A DNA stretch of 64,000 bases from Candidatus Accumulibacter phosphatis. GTDB lineage: Bacteria; Pseudomonadota; Gammaproteobacteria; Burkholderiales; Rhodocyclaceae. The stretch is taken from NCBI RefSeq assembly GCF_012939955.1, contig NZ_SPMY01000029.1, positions 28,360 to 92,359 of the forward strand, written 5' to 3'. The notes beneath the pieces were generated by a model that did no database searches, was not told where the DNA came from, and was given only the letters and a program-made list of their open reading frames with translations. The position numbers and the translations under genes were made by a program. Numbering within the stretch: the stretch's first letter is position 1; each line of letters opens with the position of its first letter. Shown here in pieces: positions 8,959 to 19,836 of the stretch.

Positions 8959-9406
8959 ACGGTTGGAGGAAAGTGAGTCTGTTTGAAAGGCTAATCTGGA
9001 CAGCTATCGATTAAGTGGCTGTGGGGAATAGAAACCATAACAGCTACTCAACTCGGCCACTGCCAACCACCGAACTAACCGATAACCTGCAAGTAAATTG
9101 TCGTCTGGAGCGACTGCTGCAATCAGATACCTGCCGTTGAACCACCAAGAACGCGAATGACTGCTGCGGGTCGAAAGGGTGAGTAGCGTTTTTCAGTTAG
9201 CGGTCTTCCGGACTCGCCGACCCAGCATTTTTCCGCGAACCCGCTCGAATGGCGGCAATGCCGACCACAGCCGACGCTCAAGGCGCACGCACGAGGCGGC
9301 ACGGCGAAACACCTGCCCCCAAAAACCGCGAGGATTGTGTTGGGGCCCATCGCTATTGTAGTGTTGGGTTCTTGATGAGACGGTCGGCAAGCCTCTCCCA
9401 CCCTCC
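8959..9406. other. Intergenic region after the kinase module
   Basis: About 450 bases without a gene. It contains 'gagcgactgctgcaatc' and 'gaatgactgctgcgggtcga', which look like fragments of a dispersed intergenic palindrome family, and ends in a GC-rich stretch (gggtgggag on the minus strand) shared with sequence beside the other family-B copy. I see no promoter or RNA gene here. Confidence 0.3.
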
Positions 9407-9540
9407 GTCATTGCGAGGAGGCGAAGCCGATGCGGCAATCCAGAGGTTTGGCTTTTCGCGTGCTCACGATGTCAATGCGGTGGGAAATAGTGAGAGGATG
9501 GAACTGGATTGCCGCGTCGGCTGCGCCTCCTCGCAATGAC
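9407..9540 (-). repeat. 134-bp element with long terminal inverted repeats, family B, copy 2 (inverted)
   Basis: Same length as the copy at 3814-3947 and in opposite orientation. The centre reads aggtttggcttttcgcgtg on this strand and caaaagcgaaaag-type complement in copy 1. The outer arms gtcattgcgaggaggcg / cgcctcctcgcaatgac are intact. Matching flanking sequence (ggtgggagaggcttgccga on the minus strand) extends the homology beyond the element, so the duplication unit was larger than 134 bp. Confidence 0.85.
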
Positions 9541-9555
9541 GTGGGGGCTGGTGTG

Positions 9556-9656
9556 GCGCCGCATTCACCATTCCCGACGCGGCCTTCAGCAAGCATGACA
9601 ACGGCGGGAAATCGGCGGGGTAGCCGGAATTTATAGGTTCCATACTGCGTACAAAA
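9556..9656 (+). repeat. Family C repeat block, copy 1 (inverted partner at 11375-11489)
   Basis: About 100 bases (gcgccgcattcaccattccc ... ggttccatactgcgt) that recur in inverted orientation at 11375-11489 with small indels. Together with the adjacent family-B copy it forms one side of a composite inverted repeat enclosing the lipoprotein and cupin genes. Confidence 0.75.
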
Positions 9657-9685
9657 CTACGCTAGCGAGTCCTAGACCCAAGGCC

Positions 9686-10366
9686 TCATTTCCTTGCAAA
9701 GCAATAGAATAGTCCGTCGCCACCCGTGGGACGCACTTTCTCCTGACTACAGCCAAGTGTCGGGTGCGCCGAATTCCAGGACATGGCCCAGGCGGCATCG
9801 AGGGGACCCGCACGGTCGAAATGACCGGTCATCGCGGCGCCATTGGGTCCGCTGTTGGTCCAGTTGCTGCAGGTCATGTCGGGAAATGGGGCGCCAGGAA
9901 AGGCCGTCCCGTCGGCTCGCGAACCGGTGAGTATGTCGTGCTTGTTGGGTTTCTCCGTGCGACTATTTACGGCTTGCCCCTTTTCGTCCAGGGCCGTCAG
10001 CTTGGTCAGCTTGCTGTCGGCCGAGTGCAAGTCGTCGACACTGCGCGCGATCACCTCGCCCTTGGCATTCTGCCAGGGGCCTGCACCGATTCTGTCGCGC
10101 GCATTCACGAAACTCGTATCGGTCAACTTCGCGGCTTGGGTGCTCAGGTAGGCATGCCAGCTGCGATCACCGGCACCGGCCGCCCGCGCCAGTGATTGGC
10201 AGTGCTGGTCGGCTCCGTCCAGCCCCCCCAGATCGCCACCTTTGCCAGAGCCGACACTGGTCACAAAGAAGGTCATTTCCTGGGGCCCCGGCTGCACGCT
10301 TGCGCACCCGGCCACGCCGATCGCACCGGCCGCAGCCAGCCCCGCCATTCTCATCATGTGTTGCAT
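9686..10366 (-). CDS. Exported lipoprotein with lectin-like (DUF1554-type) fold
   Basis: A 226-residue lipoprotein. It has a signal peptide with lipobox VAGC (Cys ~21), then TFFVTSVGSGKGGDLGGLDG, a GxLGGLxGADxxC pattern with the cysteine completed in GADQHCQSLA, then WHAYLST. Aromatic/Cys motifs follow (MTCSNWTNSG, LGCSQEK, GDGLFYCFARK). This layout is known from secreted proteins of C-type-lectin-like or DUF1554 type with disulfides. Substrate and partner are unknown; it probably sits on the outer membrane or in the periplasm. The start is supported by AAGGAGGG ahead of the ATG. It is framed by repeats on both sides, with no operon partner. Confidence 0.7.
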   Translation of the reverse strand: MQHMMRMAGLAAAGAIGVAGCASVQPGPQEMTFFVTSVGSGKGGDLGGLDGADQHCQSLARAAGAGDRSWHAYLSTQAAKLTDTSFVNARDRIGAGPWQNAKGEVIARSVDDLHSADSKLTKLTALDEKGQAVNSRTEKPNKHDILTGSRADGTAFPGAPFPDMTCSNWTNSGPNGAAMTGHFDRAGPLDAAWAMSWNSAHPTLGCSQEKVRPTGGDGLFYCFARK

Positions 10367-10718
10367 CCCGCCCTCCTTTTGGCTTCCGCCAGCTTGATGG
10401 AAAGAGACGACCCTGCGCCGCTCAACGGCTTCGGCGACAAAGCTCTGCTCCCGCTTGAATTTGTGGCGCCGTGATCATGCGCCGAAGCCAACTGCAGAGC
10501 AAGCTTGCAGGTCCGCTCAAAGGCAGGCCGTCGAGCATCGATCGCCGAGATTTTCGTTTCCCCGACCGCCACAGAATGACAAATGGCATTCTACGGGTTG
10601 TTCACGTCCCGGAGCGGTTGATCGGGTCTGTATAAAGCGGCCGTTCAACCCAGCGCACTAACCGGCGGACGGAGCGCAGTCTGTCAGCGGTTCGCGTCAG
10701 CGTCGGGTGGGGTGGTAC
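10367..10718. other. Intergenic region upstream of the lipoprotein
   Basis: About 350 bases with no supported gene. It must contain the promoter of the minus-strand lipoprotein. Small ORFs on the plus strand are arginine/proline-rich shadows. No palindromes stand out until the family-A repeat begins. Confidence 0.3.
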
Positions 10719-10842
10719 TAACGGTCATGACTTGTCGAGATAGCCCCGATCATGAAAGTCATGACCGTTTCCCTCTTCCCCTGCCCCTTCTCCCGCAAGG
10801 GAGAAGGGAGTTTCGTGAGTCGCTTGCGCGACTTGCACATTA
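10719..10842 (-). repeat. Dispersed multi-hairpin repeat, family A, copy 2 (inverted)
   Basis: Runs from TAACGGTCATGAC to GACTTGCACATTA. It shows all three stems: GGTCATGAC with GTCATGACC, CCTTCTCCC/GGGAGAAGG around gcaa, and AGTCGC/GCGACT around ttgc. It lies between the lipoprotein promoter region and the cupin gene, ~150 bases upstream of the cupin start. Confidence 0.85.
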
Positions 10843-10989
10843 ACGATTCGCTGCCACCGCTTGAACGTCTTGCTATCATTAGCCGATAAATCGAACCACT
10901 CCCCTTTCGTCGGCGCGGGGACGTTCAGGCCGCTCCAGCCATTGGTCGGAGCCTGGCGTCGAATTTTCTGTTTTCCGAGACCCTCCCCG

Positions 10990-11328
10990 ATGAAAAACAT
11001 CTTCGCCGAACTGCCGCCAGGCGCATCGACCGACGAGCAGTTTCTCGAGCTGCTTGCCCGGCCGGGACTGAGGATCGAACGTATCGTCTCGACCGGCCAG
11101 GCCAGCCCGCCGGGTTTCTGGTACGAACAAGCGCAGGGTGAGTGGATCCTGCTGCTTCAAGGCGAGGCGCTGTTGCGCTTTGCAGACCAGCCGCTGGCGC
11201 AGCAGCTCAAGGCGGGGGATTACGTGGACATCGCGCCGCTACGACGGCACCGGGTTGAATGGACGATGCCGGGGCGCGAGACGATCTGGCTGGCGGTCCA
11301 CTACGAAGCGGCTGCCCTCCCCGTCTGA
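10990..11328 (+). CDS. Cupin domain protein
   Basis: A 112-residue single-domain cupin, cytoplasmic. The two beta-barrel motifs are recognisable but divergent: GFWYEQAQGEWILLLQGEAL (motif 1, with E and the Gly turn but few metal-ligand histidines) and LKAGDYVDIAPLRRHRVEW (motif 2, with PxxxxHxV). Such small cupins bind sugars, acids or metals; the ligand cannot be told here. The ATG at 10990 is chosen because the upstream extension runs into the repeat and lacks cupin similarity; the preceding GAGA is a weak ribosome site. It stands alone between repeats. Confidence 0.75.
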   Translation: MKNIFAELPPGASTDEQFLELLARPGLRIERIVSTGQASPPGFWYEQAQGEWILLLQGEALLRFADQPLAQQLKAGDYVDIAPLRRHRVEWTMPGRETIWLAVHYEAAALPV

Positions 11329-11374
11329 TCGTATCCGGGACGCCTGTTCCTGATCGCCGGCCGCGCTATTGTCG

Positions 11375-11489
11375 TGTTGCACGCAGTATGGAACCTATAA
11401 AATCCGGCTACGGCGTGGGTTTTACGCCGCTGTCAGGCTTGCTGAAAGCCCCGTCGGGAATGGTGAACGCTGAACGCTGAACGCGGCGC
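11375..11489 (-). repeat. Family C repeat block, copy 2 (inverted)
   Basis: Reverse complement of the block at 9556-9656 (acgcagtatggaacctataa, then ccccgtcgggaatggtgaa). It adds a threefold 7-base tandem (gctgaac) that copy 1 lacks. A family-B fragment follows at once, so both flanks of the 9.7-11.3 kb segment carry B plus C in mirror order. Confidence 0.75.
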
Positions 11490-11500
11490 TACCAGCAGCG

Positions 11501-11590
11501 CTTCCTCGCAATGACCGAGCGTGGGAGATGACGGAGGGTGGGAGATGACGGAGGGTGGGAGATGCCTGCCGAAAGTCTCATCACGAATGC
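11501..11590 (+). repeat. Family B fragment with flanking tandem units
   Basis: Begins with the element end cttcctcgcaatgac, then has three near-identical ~17-bp units (gagcgtgggagatgacg, gagggtgggagatgacg, gagggtgggagatgcc) and ends ccgaaagtctcatcacg. The same tail follows family-B copy 1 at 3948-3990. A smaller trace (cgcctcctcgcaatgacgg) is at ~43709-43727. Confidence 0.65.
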
Positions 11591-11646
11591 ACCACTACCA
11601 TCGCCGGCTCCATCGCCGGCCGCGCTGGTCGCGGCGACGACCGGAA

Positions 11647-13906
<2,260 letters not shown>

Positions 13907-14009
13907 GGGCTGGCGATTCTACAGCAAGGACCAAAAAGCACCATTGAATTGCTGCACTGCAGCTTGCCATCGAGCAAATCTGCGGCTAGCTTGGCGGGCG
14001 AATGTTTAG

Positions 14010-14021
14010 ATCGTATACGAT
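14010..14021. promoter_or_regulatory. Palindromic operator candidate upstream of the GntR gene
   Basis: ATCGTATACGAT is a perfect 12-bp palindrome 23 bases before the GntR start codon. FCD-type GntR regulators bind short palindromes of this kind (TNGTNNNACNA class), so autoregulation is likely. It could also affect ygiQ, whose start lies ~100 bases away on the other strand. Confidence 0.6.
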
Positions 14022-14044
14022 ATTCGGAGCCCATCTCATTGCCC

Positions 14045-14737
14045 ATGCCGTCGGTTCTTGAACTGATCGCCGCCGAGAAAATTCCGCGCCTCAGCGCGTC
14101 GGACCATGTGGCCTTGACGCTCAAGAAAGCCATTGTCGATGGCACCCTAGCAGCGGGCGAGGTACTGCGGCAGGACGAAATCGCCAGCCACTTCCACGTC
14201 AGCAAAATCCCCGTCCGCGAAGCCTTGAAGCACCTCGAGGCCAAAGGCCTGGTGACTTTCCTGCCTCACCGTGGCGCCGTGGTGGCCTCGCTTTCCGCCG
14301 CCGAGATCGGCGAATACATGGAAATACGGGCCATGCTCGAAGCACGCGCCGCCCGCCTGTCGGCGCCACTGATCGACGAGCAGGCCATCGCCAGCGCTCG
14401 CCAGCATCTTGCTGCTTTTGCGCTGGCCAGCGACGGCGGTCGCTGGGGCGAATTGAACTGGCTGTTTCATTCGACGCTCTATGTTGCAGCCGAGCGACCG
14501 ATCCTGCTGGCCGAAATACGATCGCTGTACAACAAGGTCGAACGCTATGTGCGCGCGCCCTTGTCGATCACCACCGAACTGCCCAAGACCCTGCACGAAC
14601 ACGCCGAGATTCTCGACGCCTTCGTGCGCAGGGACCCCGACGCGGCGGCAGAACTCACGCGGGCGCATGTGCTCGCTGCGGGTGCGTCACTTGTCCATTA
14701 CCTGAATTACCACCGTAGCAAAGGAGGAAACAAATGA
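14045..14737 (+). CDS. GntR family transcriptional regulator (FCD subfamily)
   Basis: A 230-residue DNA-binding regulator. The winged helix spans residues ~18-80 (DGTLAAGEVLRQDEIASHF, VSKIPVREALKHLEAKG), followed by a helical FCD ligand-binding domain (~95-220) with the usual acidic/His positions (ELNWLFHSTLY, LHEHAEILDAFVRRDP). FCD regulators sense small carboxylic or amino-acid-derived effectors. The gene overlaps the binding-protein gene by the ATGA at 14734-14737, and the adjoining putA and liv genes suggest control of amino-acid uptake or proline catabolism. I chose ATG 14045 because upstream codons look non-coding. Confidence 0.85.
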   Translation: MPSVLELIAAEKIPRLSASDHVALTLKKAIVDGTLAAGEVLRQDEIASHFHVSKIPVREALKHLEAKGLVTFLPHRGAVVASLSAAEIGEYMEIRAMLEARAARLSAPLIDEQAIASARQHLAAFALASDGGRWGELNWLFHSTLYVAAERPILLAEIRSLYNKVERYVRAPLSITTELPKTLHEHAEILDAFVRRDPDAAAELTRAHVLAAGASLVHYLNYHRSKGGNK

Positions 14738-15831
14738 GAAAGTCGATCCTGACGGCCAGCTTCAGTCTGCTGGCCCTCGCCGGCGGCAGTGCTTACGCCG
14801 ACATTCTGGTGGCCATCGCCGGGCCGATGACCGGTCAATACGCGTCGGCAGGTGACCAGATCCGCAAGGGCGCCGAGATGGCCATCGCCGACATCAACGC
14901 CAAAGGCGGCGTCCTTGGCCAGAAGCTGCAGCTGGAAATCGGCGACGACGCCTGCGATCCGAAACAGGCCGTTTCAGTGGCCAACACCATGGTCAACAAG
15001 CAGATCGTCTTCATGCACGGGCACTGGTGTTCGAGCTCGACGATCCCGGCGTCCGACGTCTACAACGAGTCGCAGATTCCGATGGCCACGGTGTCGACCA
15101 ACCCGCAGGTCACCGAGCGCGGCTTGAAGAACATCTTCCGGATCATGGGCCGTGATGACCAGCAGGGCCTGGTTGCCGGCACCTTCCTGGCCGAGCACTT
15201 CAAGGGCCAGAAGATCGCCGTGGTCGACGACAAGAGCGCCTACGGCAAGGGTCTCGCCGACGAAATCGCCAAGGCAATGGAAGCCAAGGGCGTCAAGCCA
15301 GCACTGCGTGAATCGATCACCGCCGGCGAAAAAAGACTATTCGGGTCTGGTCAGCAAGCTCAAGTCGGCTGGCGTTGAGGTGATGGCCTTCGGTGGCTAC
15401 CACACGGAAGTCGCGCTGATCCTGCGCCAGGCACAACAGGCAGGCCTGAAACTGACGGTGATGGGTGGTGACACGATGACCAACTCCGAGCTGGTGACCG
15501 CTGCCGGCCCGGCCGCCGACAACGTGTTCTTCACCTTTGCGCCGGATCCGCGCAAGAACCCCTCTGCCGCCGCCGTCGTCAAGCAGTTCCGTGACGCCAA
15601 GGTCGAGCCCGAGGCTACGTGATGTACGCCTATGCGGCCATGCAATTGTTCGCCGAAGCGGCCAACGCGGCCAAGAGCACCAAGTACAAGGATATGGAAA
15701 AGGCGCTGCGTTCAGGCAGTTTCGACACGGTGATCGGCAAACTGAGCTTCGACGCCAAGGGCGACAACAAACTGCCCGGCTTCATGGTCTATCAGTGGCA
15801 AGGTGGCAAGTACGATTACGTGAAGAAGTAA
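14734..15831 (+). CDS. livK: Branched-chain amino acid ABC transporter substrate-binding protein (two frameshifts)
   Basis: Periplasmic binding protein of the HAAT family, delivering leucine/isoleucine/valine or related ligands to the LivHMGF complex encoded 5.5 kb downstream. It has a signal peptide (LTASFSLLALAGGSAYA), then ILVAIAGPMTGQYASAGDQ, IRKGAEMAIADINAKGG and GDDACDPKQA, all typical. The frame breaks twice: an over-long A run at 15329-15334 (expected GEKDYSGLVSKLKSAG) and a missing G near 15613 (expected EPEGYVMYAYAAMQLF). With both corrected it is a normal ~365-residue protein to the TAA at 15831. A strong Shine-Dalgarno (aaaggagg) precedes the ATG. Confidence 0.85.
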
Positions 15832-15838
15832 GCAGCGA

Positions 15839-15875
15839 CCCGAGTGCCGGCTGGCTCTGCCAGCCGGCACTCGGG
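15839..15875 (+). terminator. Strong hairpin after the binding-protein gene
   Basis: A perfect 16-bp stem (cccgagtgccggctgg / ccagccggcactcggg) with a five-base loop starts eight bases after the livK stop. No T tract follows, so it is either a non-canonical terminator or an mRNA 3'-end stabiliser that would let the binding protein be made in excess. Confidence 0.6.
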
Positions 15876-15983
15876 ACCAAGAAGGACTCGCGGCGCCCGC
15901 CCCGAGGGCGGACTTTCGACAACGCATGGCGGCACCGACGCAGCGTGCCAAATCGGATCAACTCGCATCAACTGGGAGACAGC

Positions 15984-18900
15984 ATGAGCGTGGCCACACC
16001 CCAAGCACTACGGCAGCGTTTGCGTGACTATCACCGCATTGACGAGGAAACGCTCGTCGAGGAGCTGATTGCCAAGGCGCGCTTCACCGCATCCGAACAG
16101 CAGGGTATCCGCCAACGCGCGACGCCACTGGTGCAGACGGTTCGCGACCAACGCTTGAAAAGCGGCGGCATCGATGCCTTCCTGACCACCTACGACCTTT
16201 CGTCGCGCGAGGGGGTGGTGCTGATGTGCCTCGCCGAAGCGCTGCTGCGCATCCCCGACGCAGACACCGTCGATCGCCTGATTCGCGACAAGATCGGCAG
16301 CACCGAGTGGCAGAAACGACTCGGCGCCTCGCACAGCACTTTCGTCAATGCCGGCACCTGGGCCTTGATGCTCACCGGCCAGATCGTCAATCTCGACACG
16401 GCGCAACGCAACCTCAGCGGCATTCTCAGGCGCCTGGTTTCGCGTACCGGCGAACCCGTGATCCGCCAGGCGGTGACCACCGCGATGCGCATTCTCGGCA
16501 AGCAGTTCGTCATGGGGCGCAATATCAATGAGGCGCTGGAGCGCGCACGTAGCGCGGAAAAAGCCGGCTACCGGCACTCCTACGACATGCTCGGCGAAGC
16601 CGCACGCACCAGCGCCGACGCGCTGCGCTACTTCGATTCCTACAGCAAGGCGATCGCCGCCATCGGCGACTCGGCCAGTGGTCGGCCGCCGTTCATCGCG
16701 CCATCGATCTCGATCAAGCTCTCCGCCTTGCACCCGCGTTATGAAGTCGCCAACGAAGAACGTGCGCGCCGCGAACTGCTGCCGGCGATCAAGGCGCTGG
16801 CGGTCAGGGCCAAGGCCAGGAACATCGGCCTGACCATCGACGCCGAGGAAGCCGAGCGCCTTGAACTGTCGATGGGACTGATCGAAGCGCTGGCCACCGA
16901 TCACGAACTGCTCGGCTGGAACGGGCTCGGTCTGGCCATCCAGGCCTACCAGAAACGCGCCCTGCCCCTGCTCGACTGGCTTGCCGACGTTGCCCACCGT
17001 GGCCAGCGGCGCTTGCTGGTGCGCCTGTGCAAGGGCGCCTACTGGGACGCCGAGATCAAGATCGCGCAGGAGCGTGGGCATAGCGATTACCCGGTGTTTA
17101 CGCGCAAGGTGACGAGCGATGTCTCCTACCTGGCCTGTACCAGGCGCTTGTTCGCCGATCCACAGGCCTTCTACCCGGCATTCGCGACGCACAACGCGCA
17201 CACCCTCGCCGCCGTCGCCGAAATCGCGATCAGCGCCGGCGGCAGCGACGAATGGGAATACCAGCGCCTGCACGGCATGGGCGAAGAGCTCTACGACCAG
17301 ATCGTCGGGGCCACAAAGTGGAACCGGCCCTGTCGCGTTTACGCGCCGGTCGGCAGCCATGAAGACCTGCTCGCTTACCTGGTTCGTCGCCTCCTCGAGA
17401 ATGGTGCCAACTCGTCCTTCGTCAATCGCATCGCCGACGCCGAGCTGCCGATCGACGCGCTGATTGCCGACCCGGTCGAAAGACTGGCCGCGCTGGCGGT
17501 CAAACGCCAGCCGCGCATCCCGCTGCCACGTGACATTTTCGGTGCCAAACGCGCCAACAGTGAAGGACCGGACATGAACGACAAAGCCGCACTGCAAGAC
17601 CTGCACCAGGCCATCCAGCAAAGCCAGACGGTGAACTACCTCGCCGCGCCGCTGATTGGCGGCAAGCAGGGAACCGGCGCCAGCAGCCGGCCGGTCTGTT
17701 CGCCGGCCAACCGGCGCGAAGTCGTCGGACAGGTGATCGAAGCCAGCGTCGCCGACGTCAACGCCGCGCTGGCGGTCGCGCAGGCAGCCTTCCCGGCCTG
17801 GGAGGCGACGCCCGCCGCCACCCGTGCGGCCGCTCTCGAGCGTGCCGCCGACCTGATGCAGGAAGGCCTCCCGGAACTGGTCGCGCTGATCGTTCGCGAA
17901 GGCGGCCGCATCCAGGTCGACGCCGTTTCCGAAGTCCGCGAGGCGATTGATTTCTGCCGCTACTACGCCGCCCAGGCCAGGGAGAAGTTCGCCGCGCCGA
18001 TCGTGCTACCCGGCCCGACCGGCGAGAGCAACAGCCTGTCGCTGCACGGCCGCGGAGTTTTCGTCTGCATCAGCCCGTGGAATTTCCCGCTGGCCATTTT
18101 CGTCGGCCAAATCGCCGCGGCGCTGGCCGCCGGCAACACGGTGCTCGCCAAGCCCGCCGAGCAGACGCCACTGGTCGCTGCGCTGGCTGTGGGCATGCTG
18201 CACAGCGCCGGCATCCCGACCAATGTCCTGGCCTTCCTGCCCGGCGATGGCCGTGTCGGTGCGGCGATGGTCGCCGGCCGCGAATGTGCTGGCGTGGCCT
18301 TCACCGGCTCGACCGAGGTGGCGCGCATCATCGCCCGCAGCCTGGCCGGCAAGGACGGCCCGCTGGTGCCGTTGATCGCCGAGACCGGTGGTCAGAACGC
18401 GCTGATCGCCGACTCGTCGGCACTGCCCGAACAGATCGTCCGCGACGTCCTCGCCTCGGCCTTCAATTCGGCCGGTCAGCGCTGCTCGGCGCTACGCGTG
18501 CTCTTCGTCCAGGCGGATATTGCCGACCGCGTCGGCACGATGCTCGCCGGCGCGATGCAGGAACTGCGCATCGGCGACCCGGCCGACCTGCGCACCGACG
18601 TCGGCCCGGTAATCGACGAAGCCGCGCGCAAGGTGCTCGTCGCCCACGCCAGCTGGCTGGACAGTTTTGCGACCCCGCTCTATACCTGCGCGCTCGACGA
18701 GCAGGCCACCGCCGACGGCAGCTTCTTTGCCCCACGCGCCTACGAAATCGACAGCCTGTCGCGCCTCGAACGCGAAGTCTTCGGGCCGATCCTGCACATC
18801 GTCCGCTGGCGTGGCGAGGATCTGGACAAGGTCTGCGACGCCATCGCCAGCACCGGCTATGGCCTGACCCTGGGCATCCACAGCCGCATCGAGGACACCG

Positions 18901-19133
18901 TTCGACGCATTACTGCCCGGCTGCACGTCGGCAACACCTACGTCAACCGCAACCTCATCGGAGCGGTGGTTGGCGTGCAGCCTTTCGGTGGTGAAGGACT
19001 GTCGGGCACCGGGCCGAAGGCCGGTGGGCCGCACTATCTCTACCGCTTTGCGAGCGAGCGCACGCTGTCGGTCGATACCACCGCCGCTGGCGGCAACGCC
19101 AGCTTGATGGCGCTCGATGCGGGTGATGAATGA
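15984..19133 (+). CDS. putA: Bifunctional proline dehydrogenase / L-glutamate-gamma-semialdehyde dehydrogenase
   Basis: PutA oxidises proline to glutamate: an FAD-dependent PRODH barrel feeds quinone and an NAD-dependent aldehyde dehydrogenase finishes the reaction. At ~1049 residues it is the short form, without the N-terminal ribbon-helix-helix repressor domain. PRODH signatures: SIKLSALHPRYE, LVRLCKGAYWDAEIK (~350), FATHNAHTL. P5CDH signatures: CISPWNFPLAIF, IAETGGQNA, and catalytic Cys in FNSAGQRCSALR (~832). The ATG at 15984 has GGGAG upstream. It follows livK after the hairpin, in line with shared amino-acid catabolic control. Its stop overlaps the next small ORF. Confidence 0.95.
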   Translation: MSVATPQALRQRLRDYHRIDEETLVEELIAKARFTASEQQGIRQRATPLVQTVRDQRLKSGGIDAFLTTYDLSSREGVVLMCLAEALLRIPDADTVDRLIRDKIGSTEWQKRLGASHSTFVNAGTWALMLTGQIVNLDTAQRNLSGILRRLVSRTGEPVIRQAVTTAMRILGKQFVMGRNINEALERARSAEKAGYRHSYDMLGEAARTSADALRYFDSYSKAIAAIGDSASGRPPFIAPSISIKLSALHPRYEVANEERARRELLPAIKALAVRAKARNIGLTIDAEEAERLELSMGLIEALATDHELLGWNGLGLAIQAYQKRALPLLDWLADVAHRGQRRLLVRLCKGAYWDAEIKIAQERGHSDYPVFTRKVTSDVSYLACTRRLFADPQAFYPAFATHNAHTLAAVAEIAISAGGSDEWEYQRLHGMGEELYDQIVGATKWNRPCRVYAPVGSHEDLLAYLVRRLLENGANSSFVNRIADAELPIDALIADPVERLAALAVKRQPRIPLPRDIFGAKRANSEGPDMNDKAALQDLHQAIQQSQTVNYLAAPLIGGKQGTGASSRPVCSPANRREVVGQVIEASVADVNAALAVAQAAFPAWEATPAATRAAALERAADLMQEGLPELVALIVREGGRIQVDAVSEVREAIDFCRYYAAQAREKFAAPIVLPGPTGESNSLSLHGRGVFVCISPWNFPLAIFVGQIAAALAAGNTVLAKPAEQTPLVAALAVGMLHSAGIPTNVLAFLPGDGRVGAAMVAGRECAGVAFTGSTEVARIIARSLAGKDGPLVPLIAETGGQNALIADSSALPEQIVRDVLASAFNSAGQRCSALRVLFVQADIADRVGTMLAGAMQELRIGDPADLRTDVGPVIDEAARKVLVAHASWLDSFATPLYTCALDEQATADGSFFAPRAYEIDSLSRLEREVFGPILHIVRWRGEDLDKVCDAIASTGYGLTLGIHSRIEDTVRRITARLHVGNTYVNRNLIGAVVGVQPFGGEGLSGTGPKAGGPHYLYRFASERTLSVDTTAAGGNASLMALDAGDE

Positions 19134-19305
19134 GAAAGCGCCAAGATGCAAATACTGGATCGATGTAGACGGCTTTGATATTCAGGAAGCCAATTGTTGC
19201 GGATTGTCATCCCGGGACAGGAAGCAAATACGGCAAATAACCTTTGAACACTTCGATTATGTCATTGAGCAGTGGAGAGAATTCCAGGAAAGGCGGGGAA
19301 AATGA
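19126..19305 (+). pseudogene. DUF4160 protein, probably N-terminally truncated
   Basis: About 59 residues. KYWIDVDGFDIQEANCCGLS followed by RDRKQIRQITFEHFDYVIEQ and WREFQE match the C-terminal two thirds of DUF4160 proteins, small proteins usually paired with DUF2442 in toxin-antitoxin-like cassettes. The expected N-terminal strand region (a PYRFFFYSNE...PPHIHV-type segment) is missing because the ORF opens inside the putA stop. Either insertion trimmed it or a short form exists. It is followed at once by the DUF2442 partner (4-bp overlap). Confidence 0.5.
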
Positions 19306-19559
19306 AAAAGCACCATGAAATGGATGACATCGCTATCGAACGGGGCATTCTCAGCCCCGTCGTCGATGGCCAGAGAATTCAGCGTGACCTGAAGCAAATA
19401 TCACCGGCGCTGGCGGCCGCGACGGAGGAAGAACAGAAGGAATTCGAAGTTTCTCCCTCGCGGTATGGTATTCACTGGAAATTGATCGACGAAGACATCT
19501 CGATCGATGCTCTGCTTGGTGTCGCACATCATCCGACCCCGAGCAGACGAAGCGCCTGA
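19302..19559 (+). CDS. DUF2442 domain protein
   Basis: An 85-residue small protein. The C-terminal region PALAAATEEEQKEFEVSPSR, then YGIHWKLIDEDISIDALLG, matches DUF2442, whose signature is the IHW...LDEDIS block. DUF2442 proteins accompany DUF4160 proteins in many genomes and are suspected antitoxin-like partners, but their function is unproven. The start ATG follows a purine-rich aggcggggaaa. Confidence 0.65.
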   Translation: MKKHHEMDDIAIERGILSPVVDGQRIQRDLKQISPALAAATEEEQKEFEVSPSRYGIHWKLIDEDISIDALLGVAHHPTPSRRSA

Positions 19560-19836
19560 CCACAATCGTGACCTACCCAATACTGATGCTTGCCGGCCGA
19601 AGCGATTGCGCTCCGAAGCGCTGCCAGTTTGATGGTCACCGAGGCTTTTGGCGGTCGCGTCACATGACTGACGACATGACAGCCTGGCCATTAGGGTCCA
19701 GGTCAAAGACACCCTTGATTCACCGAAAGCCTGCCAGCAAGGGGCCTTCCATTGGGATGCGCGTGGCGAGGTTCGGAACGGGAGGGGTGTGGCTTGGGTG
19801 CAGGACGGTCTCGCCAGATCAAGATTGGGAGAGAGC

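Noticed and set aside
16008..17621. Long minus-strand ORF of 537 codons opposite putA
   Set aside because: Antisense shadow; PutA motifs are continuous on the plus strand.
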